A stretch of DNA of 62,210 nucleotides from NCBI GenBank assembly GCA_937924755.1, contig CALEVZ010000020.1:1-62210 (forward strand), in the 5' to 3' direction. The notes under the pieces were generated by a model. It worked only from the letters and a program-made list of their open reading frames with translations. It was not told the origin of the DNA and did no database searches. The position numbers and the translations under genes were made by a program. The stretch is from an uncultured bacterium (GTDB lineage Bacteria > Acidobacteriota > Thermoanaerobaculia > Thermoanaerobaculales > Thermoanaerobaculaceae). Position 1 is the first letter of the stretch; the number at the start of each line of letters is the position of its first letter. Positions 17,052 to 25,119 of this stretch are shown here, one piece after another.

Positions 17052-18197
17052 TCACCGGCGGTGCAGTTTTTCGATCGCCTGGGATTCGCGGAATTTCAAG
17101 ATCCCCTGTTGTAACAGGGAGTAGACGATGAGCCGGCCGAGCAGCTTTTCCCCCGGGAAGAGGGCCAGCACCTGGGGCAGGGTGTAGCGCCCGTTGACCC
17201 GGGAAAGCACGAACGCCTCCTCCGGGGAGAAGCGCAGGTGGGTGGCCTGGTTCAAGTCCACCGCCAGCTCCAGGATAACGTCGCGGGAGGCGGCGGTGTT
17301 CTCGATCAGGCTGCGGATTCGGACTTCCAGCTCCAGGGCCTTTTCCAGGGCCTCCGGCACCTTGGGGTAGTTGCGCCGCACCCGGGAGAGCAACTCGTAC
17401 GCCTGCACCAGATCGCCCAGAGAAAGACTGGTTTCGGCCTCTCGCAGCGTTTCACTCCAGCCGTCCTCAACCACCCCCGGGATGGGGAGGGGCTCGCCGG
17501 AGGGGGGAAGGATAACGAAGGCGCCCTGCTGGACCCCCTTGAAGACGAAACGCAGGATTTCGATTTCGGGCAGCCGGCACTCCAGAGCGATCTGTTCGAT
17601 GCTGCGCACACCGTCGATCTTGTCCAGCAGGGCGAGCTGGGCGGGCTGCAACGCCGAACGCTTGATGGTTCGCGCCAGGCGGGGGATATGTTGGGAAGAG
17701 GGGATGATGGCCGCCATGCGCCGGGCCTCGTCGAGGCGGCGCGCCCCCTCCAGGAGGAAGTGGTCGACGCTCAGGGTCAGCTCACGGAATAGGCGAGTGG
17801 GAAGGTTGTCGTCGAGGAAGCGGAAGTCTCCCTCCTCCCAAAGCATGAGGTCGAAGATGACCTCTTCGGCGCGGACACGCAGCAGGCGCTGCAACTCCTC
17901 CGGCGGGACGAGCCCATGCTGGACGGCCAACTCCCCCAGCGCCCGCTGCTGCTGCGCCTGCTCCTCCAGGAGGACCCGCAGTTGACCCTCGTCGAGGTAG
18001 TTCCACCCCACCAGGAAGTAGCCCAGCCGCTCCCTGGGGTTGTCCGAGGCCACCGCGCACACCGCCCCCTGGGAGAAGAAGATGCGCTTGGTGAACTGCC
18101 GCCCGCGCACCACCAGGGTTCCCGTCTTGCGGCTCATGGCGAGCCACTGCATGAGGTCCGCAAACGGCATGGTGCGCAGGTTCCCGCTAAGCGGCAC
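17052..18197 (-). CDS. DUF4388 (PatA-like N-terminal) domain protein
   Basis: A 381-residue cytoplasmic protein. It starts MPLSGNLRTMPFADLMQWL and continues with RKTGTLVV and RIFFSQGAVCAVASDNP, which is the usual beginning of DUF4388 proteins. These are often linked to response regulators, gliding or small GTPases. Residues from about 185 look like a winged-helix arrangement (ALLDKIDGVRSIEQIALEC), and a second similar segment occurs near the C-terminus (AFVLSRVNGRYTLPQVLALF). The GTG at 18197 fits the family start and has a GGGGGT stretch about 8 nt upstream. It stands alone and converges with the cytochrome gene. Confidence 0.78.
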   Translation of the reverse strand: MPLSGNLRTMPFADLMQWLAMSRKTGTLVVRGRQFTKRIFFSQGAVCAVASDNPRERLGYFLVGWNYLDEGQLRVLLEEQAQQQRALGELAVQHGLVPPEELQRLLRVRAEEVIFDLMLWEEGDFRFLDDNLPTRLFRELTLSVDHFLLEGARRLDEARRMAAIIPSSQHIPRLARTIKRSALQPAQLALLDKIDGVRSIEQIALECRLPEIEILRFVFKGVQQGAFVILPPSGEPLPIPGVVEDGWSETLREAETSLSLGDLVQAYELLSRVRRNYPKVPEALEKALELEVRIRSLIENTAASRDVILELAVDLNQATHLRFSPEEAFVLSRVNGRYTLPQVLALFPGEKLLGRLIVYSLLQQGILKFRESQAIEKLHRR

Positions 18198-18346
18198 GGG
18201 CGCACCCCCCGATCAAACTCCTCCCCCTCCAGGCAGCTCTCTTGGCAACGTTGACCACCATGCCCAGGGCAGGATAGCGCATATGGGCCGCCGCAGGCGA
18301 CCAGCGCGCCGGGCGATCCCCGGCAAACCCGCGCGGCTGCTGCACC

Positions 18347-19750
18347 CTAGGCGATGACGAAGTTCCCGGCTTCGAGGATCTCCTTCAGGCGCGCCATGTA
18401 CTGATCGGCGGTGGCGCCGTCGATCAGCCGATGATCGAAGGACAGGGCCATGAACGCCATGTCGCGGATGGCGATGGCCTCGCGCCCCTCCCCGTCGGTG
18501 ATCACCGTGGGCCGCCGGTGGACGTTCCCCACGTGCAAGATGGCCACGTTGGGCTGGTTGATGACCGGCAACCCGAACAGTCCGCCGTACGGCCCGGGGT
18601 TGGTGATGGAAAAGGTGGACCCGTGCACGTCGTCGGGCTTAAGCTGCTTGGCGCGGGCGCGATCGGCGAGGTCGGTGATGGCGCGCTGCAGGCCCACCAG
18701 GGAGAGCTCCTCGGCGCGCTTGACCACCGGGACGATGAGTCCGTGGGGCAGGGCGACGGCCACTCCCACGTTGATATGGCGGTGGTAGACTACTTCGTTG
18801 CCATCCAGGGAGGCGTTGAGGACGGGAAAGCTCTTGAGCGCCTCCACCGCCGCGGCCATGACGAAGGGGGTAAAGGTGAGTCGCAGCCCGTACTGGGAGA
18901 GGAAGGCGTCCTTAGCCCTCTCCCGCAGGGCGACGATGCGCGAGAAGTCCATCTCGAAGACGGTGTGCACGTGGGGAGAGGTGCGGCGGGAGGCCACCAT
19001 GTGCTCGGCGATGCGCTGCCGCATGATGGACATGGGCTCCCGCAGCTCGTCGCCCTCGAAGGGGCGGCTGGGCCCCATGGTGGCGCCGGTGGCGTAGGCG
19101 GGCCCCTTGCCGGCGGGGGCGGCGGGGGACGGCGACGGTACAGCGGGTCTCGCAGGGGTCACCGCGGGTGGCGCGGCGGCAGCCACCACGGGCGACGGGG
19201 CGGCCTGGGGAGGTGCAGCTGCGGCGGCGCGCTGCTGGCGCCGGGCCACGTGGGCGAGGATGTCCTCCTTGGTCACCCGGCCATGGATGCCGGTCCCCTG
19301 CACCTGCGCCAGGTCCACCCCGTGCTCGGCGGCCAGGCGGCGGGCCAGGGGGGAGGAGCGCTGCCGTATCGCCTCCTCGTCGCTGGAGACCGCAGCGGCA
19401 GGGGCGGGCTGGGGCGCGGGGGTAGCCGCCGCCGCAGGGGGCTCGGGGACGGCGGTGGGTGCCGGGACAGAGGCAGCTGCCGGGGCGGGCGCGGGTGCCT
19501 CGGCGGCCTCGCCAGCCACCGCAATGACCGCGATCACCTCGTCAACCGGCACGGTGTCGCCCGGCTTGCGCAGGATGCGCAGCACCCGCCCGCTGGCCGG
19601 CGCCGGCACCTCGGCGTCAACCTTGTCGGTGGAGATCTCCAGAAGCGGCTCGTCCTTGGCGATCTCCTGCCCCTCCTCTTTGAACCAGCGGACGATGGTC
19701 CCCTCGGTAATGGATTCACCCATCTGCGGCATGACCACGTTGGTTGGCAT
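18347..19750 (-). CDS. Dihydrolipoamide acyltransferase, E2 of a 2-oxoacid dehydrogenase
   Basis: A 467-residue E2. It has one N-terminal lipoyl domain (acceptor Lys43 in EISTDKVDAE), an Ala/Pro-rich linker, and a peripheral subunit-binding domain around residues 133-170 (SPLARRLAAEHGV). A second long Ala/Pro linker precedes the catalytic domain. The active-site DHRLIDG motif has His at about 440 and Asp at about 444. MPQMGESITEG is shared by succinyl and branched-chain E2s, so the substrate (2-oxoglutarate or a branched-chain oxoacid) is not settled. The E3 gene is 63 bases upstream in the same direction; no E1 gene is in the window. Confidence 0.92.
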   Translation of the reverse strand: MPTNVVMPQMGESITEGTIVRWFKEEGQEIAKDEPLLEISTDKVDAEVPAPASGRVLRILRKPGDTVPVDEVIAVIAVAGEAAEAPAPAPAAASVPAPTAVPEPPAAAATPAPQPAPAAAVSSDEEAIRQRSSPLARRLAAEHGVDLAQVQGTGIHGRVTKEDILAHVARRQQRAAAAAPPQAAPSPVVAAAAPPAVTPARPAVPSPSPAAPAGKGPAYATGATMGPSRPFEGDELREPMSIMRQRIAEHMVASRRTSPHVHTVFEMDFSRIVALRERAKDAFLSQYGLRLTFTPFVMAAAVEALKSFPVLNASLDGNEVVYHRHINVGVAVALPHGLIVPVVKRAEELSLVGLQRAITDLADRARAKQLKPDDVHGSTFSITNPGPYGGLFGLPVINQPNVAILHVGNVHRRPTVITDGEGREAIAIRDMAFMALSFDHRLIDGATADQYMARLKEILEAGNFVIA

Positions 19751-19813
19751 CGCTGTCTCCCTCGTCCTACTCTCTGCCCGCTCCTTTGAAGGCGCGCGCC
19801 CGTCGCTCCATTC

Positions 19814-21208
19814 CTAGATGTGGATGGCGGCCCCGTGCACCGCCTCGGCCGCCTCGTGGATGGCCTCGTGCAGGGTGGGGTGGGCGTGGATGGTGCGGAT
19901 CAGCTCCTCCACCGTCAACTCCCCTCGCATGGCCGCCTCGGCCTCGGCGATCAGCTCGGTGGCGTGGGGACCGACGATGTGCACGCCGAGGATCTCGTCG
20001 TCGTGGGCATCCGCGACGATCTTGACGAACCCCCCGCTTTCGTTGAGGATGGCCGCCTTGCCGATGGCCGAGAAGGGGAAACTGCCGGTGCGCACCGGGC
20101 GGCCGCCATCGCGGGCCTGCGCCTCGGTGAGCCCGATGGAGCCCACCTCTGGCCAGCAGTAGGTGCAGTTGGGGACCTGGCGGTAGTTGATGATCGGCGG
20201 GTTCGCCCCCGCCATGTGCTCCACCGCGTGGATCCCTTCGGCGGAGGCCACGTGCGCCAGCCAGGGGGTGTCGATGAGGTCGCCGATGGCCCAGACTCCC
20301 TCCGCGGTGGTGCGATAGTGGCTGTCCACCACTACCCGGCCGCGCTCCAGCTGCACCCCGGCGCGATCGAGGCCCAGCCCCTCGGTGACCGCCCGCCGGC
20401 CCACCGCCAGCAGCAGCCGTTCGGCGGCGAACGCCACCGCCTCTGCCCCCCGGCGTCCGGTCGCCCGCACCCCCTTCTCATCCGCTTCCACGCTGTCGAT
20501 GTTCACCCCGGTGTGCACCTCGATGCCCTGCTTCTTGAACGCCCGCGCCACTTCCGCCGAAACGTCGGCGTCCTCGAGGGGCAGCACGCGCTCCAAGAGT
20601 TCCACCACTGTGACCCGGGCGCCGAAGCGGGAGTAGATCGAGGCAAACTCCATGCCCACCGCCCCGGCCCCCAGCACCAGCACCGAGGCGGGCACCTGCT
20701 CCAGCTCCAGGGCGTGGTCGGAGTTGATGATGCGCTCGCCGTCGGCGTGGATGTGCGGCAGGTCACCGCAGCGGGAGCCGGTGGCCAGCAGGATGAAGCG
20801 GGCCGAGAGGGTGTCACGGCTGCCGTCGGCTTTGGCCACCTCCACCCGACCTCCGCCCTGCAGGGAACCCATTCCCTGCACCCAGCTGACCTTGTTCTTG
20901 CGGAACAGGAATTCGATCCCCTTGGCGTTCTTCGTCACCACCTTGCGCTTGTGGGCGTGGGCGGCCTTGAGGTCCAGGGACACCTCGCCGCACACCACCC
21001 CCACCTTGGCCCCTTCGCGCGCCTGCTGCAGGAGGTCGGCGGTGTGCAGCAGCGCCTTGGTGGGGATGCACCCCCGGTGCAGGCAGGTGCCCCCCAGGAA
21101 GGGGTCCTTTTCCACCACACAGGTGGACAGTCCCAGCTGGGCCGCCCGGATGGCCGCCACGTACCCGCCGGGGCCCGAACCGATCACGATGAGGTCGAAC
21201 GACGCCAT
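19814..21208 (-). CDS. lpdA: Dihydrolipoyl dehydrogenase (E3)
   Basis: A 464-residue FAD disulfide oxidoreductase that reoxidises dihydrolipoyl groups with NAD. It begins MASFDLIVIGSGPGGY (FAD-binding). The redox-active pair is Cys42/Cys47 in GGTCLHRGCIPTK. The NAD-binding GAGAVGMEFASIYSRFG follows in mid-protein, and the C-terminal HPTLHE supplies the catalytic His-Glu. ATG at 21208 is preferred because the FAD fold starts immediately and AAGGAG precedes it by about 10 nt. It probably serves the E2 downstream and may also be the L-protein of the glycine cleavage system encoded 6 kb away. Confidence 0.95.
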   Translation of the reverse strand: MASFDLIVIGSGPGGYVAAIRAAQLGLSTCVVEKDPFLGGTCLHRGCIPTKALLHTADLLQQAREGAKVGVVCGEVSLDLKAAHAHKRKVVTKNAKGIEFLFRKNKVSWVQGMGSLQGGGRVEVAKADGSRDTLSARFILLATGSRCGDLPHIHADGERIINSDHALELEQVPASVLVLGAGAVGMEFASIYSRFGARVTVVELLERVLPLEDADVSAEVARAFKKQGIEVHTGVNIDSVEADEKGVRATGRRGAEAVAFAAERLLLAVGRRAVTEGLGLDRAGVQLERGRVVVDSHYRTTAEGVWAIGDLIDTPWLAHVASAEGIHAVEHMAGANPPIINYRQVPNCTYCWPEVGSIGLTEAQARDGGRPVRTGSFPFSAIGKAAILNESGGFVKIVADAHDDEILGVHIVGPHATELIAEAEAAMRGELTVEELIRTIHAHPTLHEAIHEAAEAVHGAAIHI

Positions 21209-21376
21209 GGGCTCTATCTCCTTGTAGAATCCGCAGCACAAACCGCGCCCGGCGATTCTAGCAAGCCGCAAACAAGGCGGCGGGCTCCGGGGAGGGTATC
21301 CCCCGCGGAGCGACACCGGGGCAGGGGTGACGAACGCACCGGCGGCGGGCGAGCGCCGTCGGCCGAGGCGGCAGCG

Positions 21377-24300
21377 TCAGCGGGGCAGGGCCAGCACGCG
21401 TTGCTCCTCGGGGAGGAGCGTGAGCGGAAAGCGATGGACCGCCCGCCTGTCCGGGAGTTCCACCACCACGGTGGCGGCCCCGGGCGGGACCTGCGCGCGT
21501 ACCACCCCCCTCCCGGCGGCGGCGAAGCTGGGAGGGCTCGCCGTCAGCGCCTGGGGTCGCCCGCTGGGAGCGAGGAACTGCACCTGCAACGTCTCGCTGC
21601 CTACCCCCTCGACCTGGACGACGGCAGGCGGCCAGAGGAGGACGGGAGTGGGCTGCCCTCCCGGCGACAGAGACACGGTCGTCACGGCCAAAGGGGGAGC
21701 ATGGACTACTACCGTGTGTTCTCCGGTGTGCGTGGCGGGAATGGCCACCTCCCCCTCCGCCGTGGTCAACACCTCGAAGGGGCGCCACTCGCCTCGGGGG
21801 TCGATGATGGAGCCCCGTGCCACCCCGTGAATCGCCCGCCCCGTCTGCCCGCCTGCCAGGCGCAGGCGCAGCAGGGGCCTCGGCGCCAGCTCCAGAATTT
21901 CGTGGTGGGCGCCTCCTCCCACGTTCAGGTTGCGCTCGGCAAGCCGGCCTTCCGCCTCGGCCACGAGGCGGAGCTGGCCCGCCCCCAGGTTTGAAAACCG
22001 GAACGAGCCGTCGTCGCGGCTGCGTTGGTCCGCCAGCAGCCCCCCCGCCGCCGCCAGGAGGCGGACGAGGGCCCCAGCCACCGGCACCTGGCTGCCTCTC
22101 TCCACCACCACTCCCTCGACCGTTGCGCCCTCCAGGTCCACGTCCCAGGTGGTGTCCCGTTGTATGGCAAGGGTCCGAACCCAGCGCTCGCCCGTATCCG
22201 GATCGCTGATGATCACGGTGTAGTCGCCCCCCAGCGGCAGGTGCGCTCGGTATCTCCCACCGCCTTGGCAGGCCACGGCGATTCGACTGCGAGGGCCAGT
22301 GGAGGGGGCAAACAGCAGCTGGCAGGCGCCGCATACTCGCTCCCCCCGCCGCACGACGCCGGAGACCCGCAGCGGCTGCGGGAGCTGGAGTTCGACGAAG
22401 GTGACCCCTTCTCCCACGTCGCGGGCGGCCTGCACCAGGGCCGCGGGGGATTGATCGCCGCCAGTGACGCGAAAGAGCACCCGGCCCGGGGGGACGGCGT
22501 TGAGCGTGAAGCTGCCGTCACCCCCCGCTGCCACCCAGGCGGTCCAGTCACCCCGCGTGGCAACCACCTCGAGAGAGAGTTCGGGGTAGTGCTCGATCCC
22601 CTCCAGTCGTCCCTCGACCCGGCCGCCTCCTGGGAGGCGAACCTCCACCTGCATGCGCTCGCCGCTCACGGTCAGCTGCCTCGCCACCTGTCGGCCGTCG
22701 GGTACGGCGAGCACCGCTCGGGTGGCACCCTCGAGGAGTCCAGTCACGCGGCAGCGGCCGGTGTGATCAGTTTGGCAGTCGAGCCATTTGGCCGACCCTC
22801 CGGCCTCCAGCGGGACCACGGCGATGTGGACGCCCTCGACGGCCCGTTCCTCGGCGTCCCTCACCACGAACGTGACCTCTGTTCCCGCCCCGACCTGCAC
22901 CTCTAGCTGGTTGTCCCCTTCGATCAGAGTTATGAACTCGTCGCGCTGAGGGTGGTCACGGTGGCTGATCTCGAGCAGGTAACGCCCCACCTCCAATCCG
23001 GTCGTCTGCCAGCGCCCGGTGGCGTCGGTACTCCCCGCCACATCCCCGACTCGGACGGGCTGGGCGGCCACAGCCGCTGGGTAGAGGGAGACGTTGGCTT
23101 CCGCCACCGGGTCGGCCTGCCGGGTGAGAACGGTCAGGGAGAGTCGCGCTTCCGGGGCGAGGGCAATGTCGAGCTCGTCGCCACCGGCGACGCGGAGACG
23201 ACGAGAGGCAAAACCGGCTGCCGATACAACCAGTTCCAGCGGGGGAGGCAGAGCACTGGCGAGACAGCCGCGCCCGTCTGAGGAGGCAAAGGATTGCATG
23301 GCAGAACCCGGGGTCAGCGCTGCCCTTTCAGTCTCTTCGCGGCGGTGGCGCAGCTGCGCCGAGAACTCTCCGATGGGGCGGCCGGAGCTGCGATCAGTGA
23401 CACGGAAGCAAACCTGGGGTTGCCGCTCCAGCACGAGGTCGTCGCTCAACAGCTCGGGCAAGATACCGGTGCGGCGGAGGGGCACGAACCCCTCCGCCGT
23501 CACCTCCACCACGACGGTGACAGGTGCCCACCCAGCGGGGGGCGCGAAGCGGCCCTCCTCATCGGTGGTGAGGAGAATCTCGAGGTGGTTCTCCCCAACG
23601 AGACGGACTCTCGCCCCGGTCACCGCCTCGCCGCGCTCGTCCACCACCCGGCCCCCCTCACGTGCGGCCGGTTGCAGACGGAGGACCTCAGCGGCAGTGG
23701 CGAGGAACAACTCCTCCCCCACAAAGCCCAGCCCTGCGGGCTGCGGCGAGGAATCAGCCGGCATGCCCAGACGGACGGACCCGCGCCAGGTGCCGTCGGA
23801 TCCGAACCAGTCCAGGCGGGGGCGACGGGAGTAGTTGAGGACGAAACTGCCGTCGGCGAACCCCTGTCCGGCGGTGGCGAACTCCACCAGTTCCGCGTCG
23901 ATGCACCCGCTTCCGCAGTCTTCCCGCAGGTTGCCCAGTGCCCGTCGGCGGGAGGCCTCCAGGCGGTCAACGCCGGAGGCAGCGACGAGCCGCTGCCAGA
24001 CCATGCTGCCGTCCGGACGAAAGCGCACCAGACGGGGGAGGTAGCGGTTGGCCGCCACACACTCTCCGGCGACCGCGAGGAGGACCCAAGAATCGTAGTG
24101 CGGGGCGAGGAGGGGGTGGGGTGGACTGGGGGCCTGGCCGAAACGGCGCTCCAGGACCCCGTCGGCGGTCAGCACGGCGAAGCTGCCCTCGGGGTGAGCC
24201 GGAGTGTTGAGGACGACCCGCCCGTCCGCGAGCGCCGCCAGGGCGCCCACCTGGCCCGCCAGGCGAAAGGGCCCCTGCCAGCGCCCCTGCCGCCAGTGGA

Positions 24301-24646
24301 ACCCCTCCCCGGCGGAGGCATCCCACAGCCACGCCCCCTCGGCGGCGTAGGCCGCCAGCAGCACGGCGCGGGGGTGGGCGTCGGCGGTGGCCGACCAGGG
24401 GAGGAGAATGTGACGCTCCAGCCTACCGCCCGACCCCAGCACGGCGATGCGCCCTAGGCCTGGCTCGATCACCCAGAGTTGACCCGCCGCGCTGCTGAGG
24501 AGCTGCGAGCCAGGGGCGGGAGGGTGCGAAAACCGCACATGTTCGACGGGGCCGGCGAACTGGAGGGGGGAAAAGCCGGGGGGGGGTGTGCCCCCCCCGG
24601 CCAGGCCGGCTCCCAGGTTGAAAGCCAGGACACTGATCAGCATCAT
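21377..24646 (-). CDS. Giant secreted protein with propeller-like N-terminus and carboxypeptidase-regulatory-like repeats
   Basis: A 1089-residue exported protein. The first 20 residues look like a signal peptide. Residues to about 330 contain short repeated beta segments such as LWVIEPGLGRIAVLG and RLVRFRPDGSMVW, resembling a beta-propeller. From about residue 340 there are roughly seven tandem carboxypeptidase-regulatory or Ig-like units, each with a pattern like VxGARVRLV, then DEEGRF and a short VTAEG strand. They include DATGRWQTTGLEVGRYLLEI and DDGSFRFSNLGAGQLRLV. No enzyme motif is seen. ATG at 24646 overlaps the stop of the Cys-rich peptide gene upstream, which fixes the start and couples the two. 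A surface structural or binding role is likely. Confidence 0.75.
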   Translation of the reverse strand: MMLISVLAFNLGAGLAGGGTPPPGFSPLQFAGPVEHVRFSHPPAPGSQLLSSAAGQLWVIEPGLGRIAVLGSGGRLERHILLPWSATADAHPRAVLLAAYAAEGAWLWDASAGEGFHWRQGRWQGPFRLAGQVGALAALADGRVVLNTPAHPEGSFAVLTADGVLERRFGQAPSPPHPLLAPHYDSWVLLAVAGECVAANRYLPRLVRFRPDGSMVWQRLVAASGVDRLEASRRRALGNLREDCGSGCIDAELVEFATAGQGFADGSFVLNYSRRPRLDWFGSDGTWRGSVRLGMPADSSPQPAGLGFVGEELFLATAAEVLRLQPAAREGGRVVDERGEAVTGARVRLVGENHLEILLTTDEEGRFAPPAGWAPVTVVVEVTAEGFVPLRRTGILPELLSDDLVLERQPQVCFRVTDRSSGRPIGEFSAQLRHRREETERAALTPGSAMQSFASSDGRGCLASALPPPLELVVSAAGFASRRLRVAGGDELDIALAPEARLSLTVLTRQADPVAEANVSLYPAAVAAQPVRVGDVAGSTDATGRWQTTGLEVGRYLLEISHRDHPQRDEFITLIEGDNQLEVQVGAGTEVTFVVRDAEERAVEGVHIAVVPLEAGGSAKWLDCQTDHTGRCRVTGLLEGATRAVLAVPDGRQVARQLTVSGERMQVEVRLPGGGRVEGRLEGIEHYPELSLEVVATRGDWTAWVAAGGDGSFTLNAVPPGRVLFRVTGGDQSPAALVQAARDVGEGVTFVELQLPQPLRVSGVVRRGERVCGACQLLFAPSTGPRSRIAVACQGGGRYRAHLPLGGDYTVIISDPDTGERWVRTLAIQRDTTWDVDLEGATVEGVVVERGSQVPVAGALVRLLAAAGGLLADQRSRDDGSFRFSNLGAGQLRLVAEAEGRLAERNLNVGGGAHHEILELAPRPLLRLRLAGGQTGRAIHGVARGSIIDPRGEWRPFEVLTTAEGEVAIPATHTGEHTVVVHAPPLAVTTVSLSPGGQPTPVLLWPPAVVQVEGVGSETLQVQFLAPSGRPQALTASPPSFAAAGRGVVRAQVPPGAATVVVELPDRRAVHRFPLTLLPEEQRVLALPR

Positions 24647-24954
24647 GGATTGATCTTCTCCCTGGGGCACTCTCGTACCCGTGTTCTCGTTTCCGTACAG
24701 CCGTCGCCGCAGGACTCAGTCCAGGTGCAGCGCACCGACCCCCCTTCGGCGCTGCAGCTTCCTCCCCAGCCGTAGCTGGGCGTCGAGCAGGACACGCTGC
24801 CACCGCCCGCGCAGGACATGGAGGTGCTGCACTGCTGGCTGACCGCCACGCCGGCCCAGCTTAGCAGGCCAAGGCCCAGAACGGCGATGGCAACTCCTTG
24901 ACGAAGAGATACTTCGCGCCAATAGTTCACACTACTCCGTACCAGCTCCTTCAT
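24643..24954 (-). CDS. Exported Cys-rich small protein (8 Cys)
   Basis: A 103-residue protein. A hydrophobic stretch at residues 20-38 ends at AVSQ, a likely cleavage or anchor site. The mature region holds eight Cys (42, 48, 56, 67, 76, 82, 86, 96) among Gly and Ser, so four disulfides are possible. I do not recognise a family. The Shine-Dalgarno (GGTGAGG) precedes the ATG. Its stop overlaps the giant secreted protein's start as ATGA. The arrangement resembles the second pair at 27938-29304. Confidence 0.65.
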   Translation of the reverse strand: MKELVRSSVNYWREVSLRQGVAIAVLGLGLLSWAGVAVSQQCSTSMSCAGGGSVSCSTPSYGWGGSCSAEGGSVRCTWTESCGDGCTETRTRVRECPREKINP

Positions 24955-25007
24955 TGGCCAACCTCACCTTGCTGTGGTTTTCCGGCCGCGGCCCGGATTG
25001 GCCGGGG

Positions 25008-25032
25008 ATTCTCTCTCTTGTCAAGACCCCCC
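25008..25032 (-). promoter_or_regulatory. G-run plus TTGACAAG motif upstream of the first Cys-rich gene
   Basis: On the minus strand six G residues are followed by TCTTGACAAGAGAGAGAAT. TTGACA is a perfect -35 hexamer, but no good -10 lies 16-18 bases later. A closely similar segment precedes the second Cys-rich gene at 27872-27902, and the groES promoter shows GGGGGTTGACAAG. Confidence 0.45.
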
Positions 25033-25107
25033 AGGTGGTGTTCCGCTCCTGCGCGGTGAGCGAAGGCACGCCGCGCTCGCTCGGGCGACCTGTTAGGACG
25101 GATCAAG

Positions 25108-25113
25108 GATAAT
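25108..25113 (+). promoter_or_regulatory. Probable -10 box for leaderless spermidine-synthase-like gene
   Basis: GATAAT lies exactly 6 nt before the ATG at 25120, with no Shine-Dalgarno between. Confidence 0.45.
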
Positions 25114-25119
25114 CCAGCC